A DNA stretch of 9,257 nt, taken from positions 1-9,257 of the forward strand of contig JAZRZI010000049.1 of assembly GCA_045601325.1 (NCBI GenBank). The letters run 5' to 3'. The DNA is from JAZRZI01 sp045601325. GTDB taxonomy: Bacteria; Bacillota_I; Bacilli_A; RFN20; CAG-826. Shown here in pieces: positions 1 through 6,064 of the stretch. The notes beneath the pieces were generated by a model, which worked only from the letters and a program-made list of their open reading frames with translations, made no database searches and was not told the origin of the DNA. The translations under genes and the position numbers were made by a program. Every line of letters begins with the position of its first letter. Position 1 is the first letter of the stretch.

Positions 1-55
1 ACTCCTTTCATTAATTGCGTTGGACCGCAAATTAATTCTAGGAGTTTTTCTTTTC
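1..55 (+). terminator. Rho-independent terminator of a plus-strand gene off the left edge
   Basis: The left arm ACTCCT (1-6) and ATTAATTGCG (10-19) can pair with CGC-AAATTAAT (26-36) and AGGAGT (40-45). A small internal loop and one bulged A interrupt the stem, and the loop is TTGGAC. A T-rich tail (45-55) follows directly. That is the usual form of an intrinsic terminator reading rightwards. The gene it would serve is outside the window. The left flank is missing, so I cannot tell whether it also works on the other strand. Confidence 0.6.
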
Positions 56-82
56 TTGGCAAAACTATAAGTTCTACCTCCA

Positions 83-104
83 CCCCAGACTATCTGGGGG
101 TTTT
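83..104 (+). terminator. Second short GC-rich hairpin, possible back-up terminator
   Basis: CCCCAGA (83-89) pairs perfectly with TCTGGGG (93-99) across a CTA loop, followed by GTTTT. The stem is strong but the T tract is short. It sits about 30 bases past the hairpin at 1-55, so it could be a tandem second terminator for the same upstream gene. On the minus strand no T run follows it. The stretch 105-139 holds nothing else I can name beyond a weak CAGTTCT/AGAAACTG stem. Confidence 0.4.
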
Positions 105-139
105 AACTCGCTCAGTTCTTTGCAGAAACTGGCTCAGAC

Positions 140-166
140 AAAAAAGATGAAGCATTATGCTCCATC
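140..166 (-). terminator. Terminator of the minus-strand kinase/small-ORF unit
   Basis: Read on the minus strand, GATGGAGCA (166-158) pairs with TGCTTCATC (154-146): nine base pairs with one G-T wobble and a TAA loop, followed immediately by six T (145-140). The loop is exactly the stop codon of the 48-codon frame at 155-301, so the end of that frame is part of the stem. This marks the end of transcription for the FGGY kinase operon. Confidence 0.75.
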
Positions 167-301
167 TATATGTGTATCGCAAATAGGTTCAGATTTCTTA
201 CGACGTTGATCGTGTTCTCTTTCGTGGAACATATCGATGTCTTCGCCAGTCATCCATCTTCTCTTTTTTCTTCTGCGATGTTTTCTTTCTATATCATCCA
301 T
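155..301 (-). CDS. Small basic hypothetical protein, 48 aa, overlapping the kinase gene end
   Basis: I do not recognise this protein. The frame opens with an ATG that overlaps the TGA of the FGGY kinase gene (ATGGATGA, 301-294), the arrangement typical of translational coupling, and closes with TAA at 157-155 inside the terminator loop. The product is very rich in charged residues: an arginine/lysine cluster in the first 16 residues (KHRRRKKRRW), then an acidic and histidine-bearing middle (GEDIDMFHEREHD), then RRKK. It has no membrane segment or signal peptide. There is no clear Shine-Dalgarno sequence, so expression would rely on ribosomes finishing the kinase. In favour of a real gene are the overlap start, its fit between kinase stop and terminator, and the skewed composition. 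Against it is the lack of any recognisable family. It could be a small nucleic-acid-binding or regulatory peptide, but that is a guess. Confidence 0.45.
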   Translation of the reverse strand: MDDIERKHRRRKKRRWMTGEDIDMFHEREHDQRRKKSEPICDTHIDGA

Positions 302-1859
302 GTCTCTTGCCAAATGTTTTGATATCTTTATAGATACCTTTTAAGCTTGGATATAGTTTTAAATATGCATTCTTATATAAATATTCATATTTTTGATTGT
401 TTACTGCATTAGGATAGAAAGTAATGCTTTGATGTGACATTGCTTCTGTCACTTCTTCAATTGAATTAAAATAACCTAACGCTAAAAATGTGGACATAGC
501 AGCGCCTAAAGATGTTGTTTCAAATGTTTGCACTCTTGAAACTGGTAAATTGAAGATATCCGCGGTGATTTGACATATTGCTTCACTTTGTGAACCACCA
601 CCAGAGATTCTAATTTGTTTAACTTTATGCTTTTGAGATTTTTCAATGCCTTCAAGACCTTCTCTTAAAGCGTAAGCAATACCTTCAATAATAGCTTTAT
701 ATAAGTGTTCTCTTGTATGGACGTCAGAGAATCCTACAATCGCACCTTTACTTAAAGGTCTAGATAATCCTGGTCCCCAATAAGGTTGTAAGACTAATCC
801 ATCACTTCCTGGTGGAATCTCCGCTAGTCTAGCGTTTAATAATTCTTCAACCGCAAGACGTTGCAACTTAGCTTCGTCAATTAATTCACTAGCGAATTCT
901 CTGGTGAACCAGTTAAGCATCCAATATCCACGATATACTTGAACTTCCATATTGTAATATCCAGGAACTGCAGCAGGATATGCTGGAAGGAACTTTTCAG
1001 GTTCGTGATAATGAGCATTACTAACTTCTACCGAAGAAGCTGTTCCATATGAAATAGCAGCGGTGTCTCTATTAAGTGCACCTAAACCTACAGTTTCACA
1101 AGCTTTATCACTACCAGTTGCAATGAGTTTAATACCTTTTGGTAAACCAGTGCGTTCTGCGATTTCATCACTGATGACACCCAATACTTCACCAGGTTGT
1201 TTAAGTTCACATAACATACGAGCAGGAATGCCATATATTCTTGCTTTCATCGCATTCTCTTTGTACCACACTCTCTTTTTGAAGTTGATTGGGTAATGGC
1301 CTGTCATAGATGAACACGAATCAACTAGGTTACCTGTTAGTTTATATATTAAATATGTAGATATATTTACATATTTCTTAGTCCTTGACCAAGATTCTTG
1401 TTCGTTTTCTTTTAACCAATGGGCAACGCATCTTTTTCTATTTAAAGAGATTGTTTCTTGCATGCCAACGAGATGAAAAGCAAAATTATGAAGAAACGGG
1501 ATCTTCTCTTTTGCATCCGCCATACGTTGATCAAGCCATAAGATACATTTTCTTACTGGCACATTGTTCTTATCTAGTTGAACAGAAGAATCTCTAAACG
1601 ATGTTAGTGTTGCTCCCACGATATCATTTAACCTATTTTTATTTTCTTCTGCTAATTTTGTTAAACACTCAACAAGATATTCCCAATAAAAATCAGCATC
1701 TTGTTCTGCGTATCCACTTTGTGTAGAAACATAACATGGATCGTAATGCTTTTTAATCTTGGAAACAATATTTCCTTTTGGATCAATAAGGGATGTTCTT
1801 AATGACTGAGTGCCGAAGTCGATTGTTAATACGACTGGGTTTTCAATTTTGTCATTCAT
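294..1859 (-). CDS. FGGY-family carbohydrate kinase (XylB-like), substrate unknown
   Basis: A cytoplasmic ATP-dependent sugar or polyol kinase of the FGGY family, 521 residues, close to the usual 490-530. The N-terminal ASKHA half starts with the phosphate-binding strand TIDFGTQSLRTSL (12-24) and carries the LWLDQR motif (107-112) typical of substrate-site loops. The C-terminal half has the likely catalytic-base motif GSDKACETVG (D251), the FGGY signature around 419-455 (ISGGGSQSE, then TSLGAAM) and a complete C-terminus. The frame is open further upstream, to an ATG at 1943. That part is rejected because a good promoter lies inside it (1914-1943) and its residues resemble no FGGY protein. 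The start at 1859 has an AAAGGT ribosome site about 12 bases ahead and puts TIDFGT where the family has it. Substrate cannot be read from sequence; a xylulose- or YgcE-type uncharacterised sugar kinase is possible. It is transcribed divergently from ppdK and ends in an overlap with a small frame. Confidence 0.9.
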   Translation of the reverse strand: MNDKIENPVVLTIDFGTQSLRTSLIDPKGNIVSKIKKHYDPCYVSTQSGYAEQDADFYWEYLVECLTKLAEENKNRLNDIVGATLTSFRDSSVQLDKNNVPVRKCILWLDQRMADAKEKIPFLHNFAFHLVGMQETISLNRKRCVAHWLKENEQESWSRTKKYVNISTYLIYKLTGNLVDSCSSMTGHYPINFKKRVWYKENAMKARIYGIPARMLCELKQPGEVLGVISDEIAERTGLPKGIKLIATGSDKACETVGLGALNRDTAAISYGTASSVEVSNAHYHEPEKFLPAYPAAVPGYYNMEVQVYRGYWMLNWFTREFASELIDEAKLQRLAVEELLNARLAEIPPGSDGLVLQPYWGPGLSRPLSKGAIVGFSDVHTREHLYKAIIEGIAYALREGLEGIEKSQKHKVKQIRISGGGSQSEAICQITADIFNLPVSRVQTFETTSLGAAMSTFLALGYFNSIEEVTEAMSHQSITFYPNAVNNQKYEYLYKNAYLKLYPSLKGIYKDIKTFGKRHG

Positions 1860-1913
1860 TTTTTGTAATTTACCTTTAATAATAATATTTCGAAAAAACC
1901 TGAAATCAAAATC

Positions 1914-1943
1914 ATTGTAGCAAAGAATAGGGATAATTAACAA
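1914..1943 (-). promoter_or_regulatory. Sigma-A-type promoter of the kinase gene
   Basis: On the minus strand the -10 is TACAAT (1919-1914), preceded by TGC, which makes an extended -10 (TGnTACAAT). TTGTTA (1943-1938) serves as -35 with an 18-base spacer. Transcription would start near 1907, giving a leader of about 48 bases before the ATG at 1859. The site rules out translation from the upstream ATG at 1943. Confidence 0.6.
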
Positions 1944-2023
1944 GTAATTATGAATAGGAAATGAAAAGAGTTAATTTTCTTAATTTTTAATGCAATTTTC
2001 TATTCTATTTTTAATAATGCTTG

Positions 2024-2032
2024 TGCTATCAT
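2024..2032 (+). promoter_or_regulatory. Extended -10 promoter of ppdK
   Basis: TGC-TATCAT fits an extended -10 (TGnTATAAT) with one mismatch. The -35 region about 17 bases upstream is poor (TCTATT), as is common for extended -10 promoters. The start point would be near 2039. A perfect 8-bp palindrome TAGCGCTA (2036-2043) lies over that point and could be a protein-binding site, though this is only suggestive. Confidence 0.45.
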
Positions 2033-2073
2033 ACATAGCGCTAGTGAGTAAAGAAGGACTCACATCTGCCTAT

Positions 2074-2079
2074 AGGAGG
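2074..2079 (+). promoter_or_regulatory. Ribosome binding site fixing the ppdK start
   Basis: A perfect AGGAGG lies six bases before the ATG at 2086. The frame is open back to an ATG at 1990, but that would add a 32-residue hydrophobic leader that would overlap the promoter and has no ribosome site. PPDK is a soluble enzyme, so the start at 2086 is chosen. Confidence 0.85.
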
Positions 2080-2085
2080 AATTAT

Positions 2086-4731
2086 ATGGCTGAGAAAAAA
2101 TACGTTTATGCCTTTGAAGAAGCTTACGGTTTAGGTAAGGAACTTCTAGGCGGCAAAGGTGCTGGTTTAGCAGAAATGACACATATCGGTGTTCCTGTTC
2201 CACAAGGTTTCACCATCACAACTGAAGCATGCACACTTTATTATGACAGTGGTAAGAAAATCCCTGAATTTGTTGTTAAAGCAATCTTCGATGCAGTTAA
2301 AGACATCGAAAAGAAATCTGGCAAAGTATTCGGTGGCGATCACAACCCATTATTAGTTTCCGTTCGTTCTGGCGCTAGAGTGTCTATGCCAGGTATGATG
2401 GACACAATCTTAAACTTAGGTTTAAACGAAACATCCTGTGCAGCTATCGCAAAAGAAACAGGTAATGAAAGATTTGCATTAGACTCATATCGTCGTTTCA
2501 TCCTCATGTTCACAAACATCGCTAAAGGACATCCAAGAACAGAAATGGACAAGATGTTAGATGATTTAAAGAAATCAAGAGGATACAAACTCGATACAGA
2601 AGTCACTGCAGAAGAATTAAAAGTCTTAGTAGCAAAATACAAAGAATACTACAAAAAGACATTTGGTGAAGAATTCCCAACAGATCCAAAAGTTCAATTA
2701 ATGGAAGCTGTCGCAGCAGTCTTTAGAAGCTGGGACAACCCACGCGCTAACGTTTATCGTATGATGAACAACATCCCATATTCTTGGGGTACAGCAGTTA
2801 ACGTTCAATCCATGGTCTTTGGTAACAAAGGTGAAACATCTGGTACAGGTGTTGCATTCTCACGTGACCCAGGTACAGGTGAAAAGAAGATTTCCGCTGA
2901 ATACTTACCAAACGCACAAGGTGAAGACGTTGTTGCAGGTATTAGAACACCTTTACACATTGAGGAACTCAAAGCCCGTATGCCAGGTGTTTACGATCAA
3001 TTCACAAAAACAATCAAAACAATGGAAGCCCACTATCGCGATATGCAAGATATGGAATTCACTGTTGAAGATGGAAAACTCTACTTCTTACAAACACGTA
3101 ATGGTAAAAGGACTCCAGCTGCTGCTTTAAAAATCGCTTGCGATTTAGTGGATGAAGGTGTCATCACTGAAAAAGAAGCAGTCTTAAGAATCGACGCAAT
3201 GAGCTTCGATAAGCTCTTATTACCGGGATTTGATAAAGATGACTTAGCATCTAAATCTCCAATTGCTAAAGGTTTAGCAGCTGGTCCAGGTGCAGGTACA
3301 GGTAAGATTGCTTTTACTGCAGAAGAAGCAGAAGCAAGAAAACAAGCTGGTGAAAAAGTTATATTAGCTCGTGCTGAAACATCTCCAGAAGACATCGTTG
3401 GTATGGTCGCTGCTGAAGGCGTCCTTACAATGCGCGGTGGTATGACATCTCACGCAGCGGTTGTCGCTCGTGGTATGGGTAAATGCTGTGTCTGTGGTTG
3501 TTCTGCTGCTACAATCGATGAAGAAAAGAGAACAGTCACTATCGGCGATAAAGTTTACACAGATCAAGACACATTATCACTTGATGGTTCTACAGGTAAT
3601 GTTTACCTCGGTTCTATTAAGACAGTTCAACCTGATTTAACTGCTGGTTACTTCGGTAGATTAATGAAATGGGTTGATGAAAACCGTGACTTAGTGGTTA
3701 GAACTAACGCAGATACACCAAGAGATGCAAAACAAGCAAGAATCTTCGGTGCTGAAGGTATTGGCTTATGCCGTACAGAACATATGTTCTTCGCTAAAGA
3801 TAGAATCTTCTCTATGAGAAAGATGATTCTCGCTGATACAGTGGAAGAAAGAAGAAAAGCATTAAAAGAAATCGAACCAATGCAACAAGCAGACTTCGAA
3901 GCTTTATATGAAACAATGGATGGCTTCAATGTAAACGTACGTTTACTTGACCCACCACTACATGAATTCTTACCACAAGAAGAAGAACTCATTGAAGAAT
4001 TAGCAAAAGCAACTAAGAAATCTGTCCAAGAAGTTAAAGACAGAATTGCAGAATTACACGAAGCAAACCCAATGATGGGCCACCGTGGTTGCCGTTTAGC
4101 AGTCACATATCCTGAAATTTGTGAAATGCAAACAACTGCAATCATCAAAGCTGCAATCAATGTTTCTAAGAAACTTAACAAAGTTATCGAACCAGAAATC
4201 ATGGTACCATTAGTGCTTGAAGAAAGAGAACTTAAGTTTGTTAAGGATATCATCACTAAGACCGCTGACGCTCTCATCAAGAAAGCACATATGGTTAGAA
4301 GTGTTAAATACCACGTTGGTACAATGATTGAAATTCCACGTGCTGCTTTGTTAGCAGGTGAAATTGCTCAACACGCAGAATTCTTCTCATTCGGCACTAA
4401 CGACTTAACACAAATGACATTTGGTTTCTCTCGTGATGACGCTGGTAAGTTCTTACCATCATATTACGAAACAAAGATCTTAGAAGAAGATCCATTCAAG
4501 ACATTAGACCAAAACGGTGTCGGACAATTAGTCAACTTCGCAGTCAAGAATGGTCGTAAGACAAGAAGAAAACTTCACGTTGGTGTTTGTGGTGAAACAG
4601 GTGGCGATCCAAAATCCATCGAATTCTATCACAAAGCTGGTTTAGACTATGTCTCTTGTTCACCTTTCCGTGTTCCGGTTGCAAGATTAGCCGCTGCACA
4701 AGCTGCAATCTTAAATCCACGTAAAAAATAA
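2086..4731 (+). CDS. ppdK: Pyruvate, phosphate dikinase
   Basis: Cytoplasmic PPDK, catalysing ATP + pyruvate + Pi to and from AMP + PEP + PPi. In low-GC anaerobes it often runs in the glycolytic (ATP-forming) direction. The 881 residues match the bacterial enzyme (about 875). In order: an N-terminal ATP-grasp-like nucleotide-binding domain beginning AYGLGKELLGGKGAGLAEM, with SVRSGARVSMPGMMDT near 90-105; the swivelling phosphohistidine domain with RGGMTSHAAVVARG, catalytic His456 preceded by Thr454 (the residue phosphorylated by PPDK regulatory proteins in other organisms); and a C-terminal PEP/pyruvate TIM barrel with GTMIEIPRAALLA, FSFGTNDLTQMTFGFSRDD and HVGVCGETGGDP, the catalytic cysteine being Cys835. 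All key residues are present. It has its own promoter and terminator, so it is probably monocistronic. No PPDK regulatory protein is in the window. The identification is very secure. Confidence 0.98.
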   Translation: MAEKKYVYAFEEAYGLGKELLGGKGAGLAEMTHIGVPVPQGFTITTEACTLYYDSGKKIPEFVVKAIFDAVKDIEKKSGKVFGGDHNPLLVSVRSGARVSMPGMMDTILNLGLNETSCAAIAKETGNERFALDSYRRFILMFTNIAKGHPRTEMDKMLDDLKKSRGYKLDTEVTAEELKVLVAKYKEYYKKTFGEEFPTDPKVQLMEAVAAVFRSWDNPRANVYRMMNNIPYSWGTAVNVQSMVFGNKGETSGTGVAFSRDPGTGEKKISAEYLPNAQGEDVVAGIRTPLHIEELKARMPGVYDQFTKTIKTMEAHYRDMQDMEFTVEDGKLYFLQTRNGKRTPAAALKIACDLVDEGVITEKEAVLRIDAMSFDKLLLPGFDKDDLASKSPIAKGLAAGPGAGTGKIAFTAEEAEARKQAGEKVILARAETSPEDIVGMVAAEGVLTMRGGMTSHAAVVARGMGKCCVCGCSAATIDEEKRTVTIGDKVYTDQDTLSLDGSTGNVYLGSIKTVQPDLTAGYFGRLMKWVDENRDLVVRTNADTPRDAKQARIFGAEGIGLCRTEHMFFAKDRIFSMRKMILADTVEERRKALKEIEPMQQADFEALYETMDGFNVNVRLLDPPLHEFLPQEEELIEELAKATKKSVQEVKDRIAELHEANPMMGHRGCRLAVTYPEICEMQTTAIIKAAINVSKKLNKVIEPEIMVPLVLEERELKFVKDIITKTADALIKKAHMVRSVKYHVGTMIEIPRAALLAGEIAQHAEFFSFGTNDLTQMTFGFSRDDAGKFLPSYYETKILEEDPFKTLDQNGVGQLVNFAVKNGRKTRRKLHVGVCGETGGDPKSIEFYHKAGLDYVSCSPFRVPVARLAAAQAAILNPRKK

Positions 4732-4755
4732 GCATAAATCAAAACTATGATTGAG

Positions 4756-4777
4756 CCCTGTTTCGACAGGGTTTTTT
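4756..4777 (+). terminator. ppdK terminator with UUCG tetraloop
   Basis: CCCTGT (4756-4761) pairs with ACAGGG (4766-4771) around a TTCG tetraloop, followed by six T. It starts 24 bases after the ppdK stop. The stable tetraloop and clean T tract make it a convincing intrinsic terminator. Confidence 0.9.
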
Positions 4778-4910
4778 CATTGAAATTGTACTTTAAGAAT
4801 TCACAAAAAAAGGATACAAAAGACTTAATGTCTTCGATTTCCTGCTAAAAGATGATATATTAGAAACAGTGTAATTTCTATTAATGAGGTTTTTGAAGAA
4901 AAAACGAATC

Positions 4911-4941
4911 AAAGTGATTTTCAGTTGAGAATCACTTTTTT
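4911..4941 (+). terminator. Free-standing terminator between ppdK and the five-gene operon
   Basis: AAAGTGATT (4911-4919) pairs with AATCACTTT (4930-4938). TTC/GAG extends the stem inward, giving up to 12 base pairs with an AGTT loop. The right arm runs straight into T (to 4941). No recognised gene lies between it and the ppdK terminator, 130 bases upstream. It therefore ends either a short untranslated RNA, read-through from ppdK, or a leader of the downstream operon. An extended -10 (TGA-TATATT, 4853-4861) ahead of it would give a transcript of about 75 bases. Confidence 0.75.
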
Positions 4942-4948
4942 GTTATCT

Positions 4949-4976
4949 TTGAAATCATTTAGACATACAATATATG
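4949..4976 (+). promoter_or_regulatory. Candidate promoter of the HATPase-HD-STAS operon
   Basis: TTGAAA (4949-4954) and TATATG (4971-4976) with a 16-base spacer form a plausible sigma-A promoter just after the terminator at 4911-4941. TACAAT (4966-4971) is an alternative -10 with a poorer -35. I see no sigma-B-type promoter (GTTT/GGGnAT), although the downstream gene resembles sigma-B regulators. Confidence 0.35.
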
Positions 4977-4988
4977 TGTATATGCGTA

Positions 4989-5010
4989 AAGATATTGGTA
5001 ACATTATCTT
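4989..5010 (+). promoter_or_regulatory. 22-bp imperfect palindrome ahead of the operon, possible operator
   Basis: AAGATA (4989-4994) mirrors TATCTT (5005-5010), with TG/CA pairs further in, one T-T mismatch and a central GTAA. It lies about six bases downstream of the expected transcription start and one base before the ribosome site AGGGGG (5011-5016). A repressor site or a weak RNA hairpin that hides the ribosome site are both possible; the sequence alone does not decide. Confidence 0.35.
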
Positions 5011-5027
5011 AGGGGGCAAATCCATAA

Positions 5028-5462
5028 ATGATAGATTTAAACAATTTAAGTTCTGATGCAGTCGTTAAATCTTTTGTGGCAGAAGATGCTTCTTTGCCTA
5101 TGATTATGGAATTCATTGAAAGCGAACTTGAAAAAGACTTTGCCCCAATGAAAGTTTCTCTATTAATTGAAACCGCGGTTGAAGAAATGTTTGTTAATAT
5201 TTCCCACTACTCATATAAAGAAGGAAAGGGCGAAGCAACATTTATTGTTAGACACTATGACGATAAAATCGAAGTCTCATTAGTGGATTCTGGCGTTCCT
5301 TTCAATCCACTCGCTAAAGAAGATCCTGATGTATCTTTATCCGCTGAAGAAAGAGAGATCGGTGGTCTTGGTATATATATGGTGAAAAAATCTATGGATG
5401 AAGTCTATTATCAAAGACAAAATGACAAGAATGTTTTCACAATGGTTAAGAAAGTTAAATAA
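5028..5462 (+). CDS. RsbW/SpoIIAB-like HATPase, serine kinase or anti-sigma type
   Basis: A 144-residue single-domain protein of the GHKL/HATPase_c_2 family (COG2172 type), the size of SpoIIAB and RsbW. Family members bind a partner such as a sigma factor and phosphorylate a serine on a STAS antagonist. The N-box is visible as AVEEMFVNISHY (Glu53, Asn57), the G1 box as VDSGVPFNP (Asp87, Gly89) and the G2 box as IGGLGIYMVKKSMDEVYY (111-128). All ATP-contacting motifs are therefore intact. It is the first gene of a five-gene operon. The ribosome site AGGGGG lies 11 bases before the ATG, and a palindrome sits just ahead. Two STAS proteins follow in the same operon and are its obvious substrates. 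No sigma factor lies nearby, so calling it an anti-sigma factor goes beyond the evidence; a non-transcriptional switch protein is equally possible. Confidence 0.88.
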   Translation: MIDLNNLSSDAVVKSFVAEDASLPMIMEFIESELEKDFAPMKVSLLIETAVEEMFVNISHYSYKEGKGEATFIVRHYDDKIEVSLVDSGVPFNPLAKEDPDVSLSAEEREIGGLGIYMVKKSMDEVYYQRQNDKNVFTMVKKVK

Positions 5463-5464
5463 GT

Positions 5465-6064
5465 ATGGACATTTTAGATCAAGCTATTGAATTTGCGACA
5501 TTAAAACACAGTGGCCAAGTTAGAAAGATTGCTGGTACACCTTATATCCTTCACCCATTAGAAGTCTGTGCGATTGTGGGAACAATGACAAAGGATAAGG
5601 AGGTTTTAGCGGCCTCATTACTTCATGACACAGTGGAAGACACAAATACCACTTTAGAAGAAATAAGAGAAAAGTTTGGTAAAAGAGTGGCGTTACTAGT
5701 CATGACAGAAACAGAAGAAAAAAGAGAGCACTTACCTCCTGAATCTACTTGGGAACTTAGAAAAGAGGAATCATTAATGATTCTAGAAAACACAAGAGAC
5801 CTGCACGTTAAGATGATGTGGTTAGGTGATAAGTTATCAAACATGAGGAGCTTTGCTAGAGAATATATGAGAAGAGGAGATGGCTTATGGTCATGCTTCC
5901 ATCAACAAGACCCAAAGAAACAAGCTTGGTATTATGAAACAATCGCTAAATGTTTGAGGGATTTAAGAGAATATCCAGCGTACAAAGAATATATCGCATT
6001 AGTAAATTATGTGTTTAAAGATCACTTAGGAGGAACATTAGATGAAAACGGAATTAAACAATAA
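5465..6064 (+). CDS. Stand-alone HD hydrolase like the RelA/SpoT hydrolase domain
   Basis: A 199-residue HD-superfamily protein matching the N-terminal hydrolase domain of RelA/SpoT and the small alarmone hydrolases (MESH1 type). Expected reaction: removal of the 3'-pyrophosphate of (p)ppGpp, with Mn2+. Visible motifs are KHSGQVRK (14-21), GTPYILHP (His30), SLLHDTVEDT (His54, Asp55 and the Glu58-Asp59 pair needed for hydrolysis) and LGDKLSNMRS (Asp122). This is a complete metal and catalytic set. No synthetase, TGS or ACT domain follows, and a synthetase is not encoded nearby. It starts two bases after the HATPase stop with only a weak ribosome site, so translation is probably coupled. Its last 23 bases overlap the next gene. 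The role as an alarmone hydrolase is inferred from family residues; another nucleotide could be the substrate. Lying inside a partner-switching operon is unusual. Confidence 0.85.
   Translation: MDILDQAIEFATLKHSGQVRKIAGTPYILHPLEVCAIVGTMTKDKEVLAASLLHDTVEDTNTTLEEIREKFGKRVALLVMTETEEKREHLPPESTWELRKEESLMILENTRDLHVKMMWLGDKLSNMRSFAREYMRRGDGLWSCFHQQDPKKQAWYYETIAKCLRDLREYPAYKEYIALVNYVFKDHLGGTLDENGIKQ
6028..6033 (+). promoter_or_regulatory. Ribosome binding site inside the HD gene, for the STAS-kinase gene
   Basis: A perfect AGGAGG eight bases before the ATG at 6042, lying within the last codons of the HD gene. It establishes the overlapping start and suggests that the STAS-kinase is translated more strongly than its upstream neighbours. 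Confidence 0.85.

Noticed and set aside
10..55. T-box riboswitch end, from the TTGGACCGC sequence beside a terminator
   Set aside because: The TGGNACC bulge lacks a base, no antiterminator or specifier region is visible, and no plus-strand gene follows. An ordinary terminator loop explains it.
60..100. tRNA or tmRNA 3' end (CTACCTCCACC before a hairpin)
   Set aside because: No GGTTCRA T-loop and no matching acceptor stem can be found.
1860..1943. Longer N-terminus for the FGGY kinase, starting at the ATG at 1943
   Set aside because: The added 28 residues resemble no FGGY protein, and an extended -10 promoter (1914-1922) lies inside the stretch. The start at 1859 has a ribosome site.
1990..2085. 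Hydrophobic 32-residue leader on PPDK (possible signal or anchor)
   Set aside because: It overlaps the probable promoter and has no ribosome site. A perfect AGGAGG six bases before 2086 gives a normal-length PPDK.
2340..4735. Several 60-210 codon open frames antisense to or shifted within ppdK, including 3648-4280 on the minus strand
   Set aside because: They are shadows of the strongly codon-biased ppdK gene, with low-complexity Ser/Leu-rich products and no ribosome sites.
4884..4928. 14-residue leader peptide gene with lysine and arginine codons
   Set aside because: There is no ribosome site, and a frame this short occurs easily by chance. It is kept only as a remark in the transcript-unit finding.
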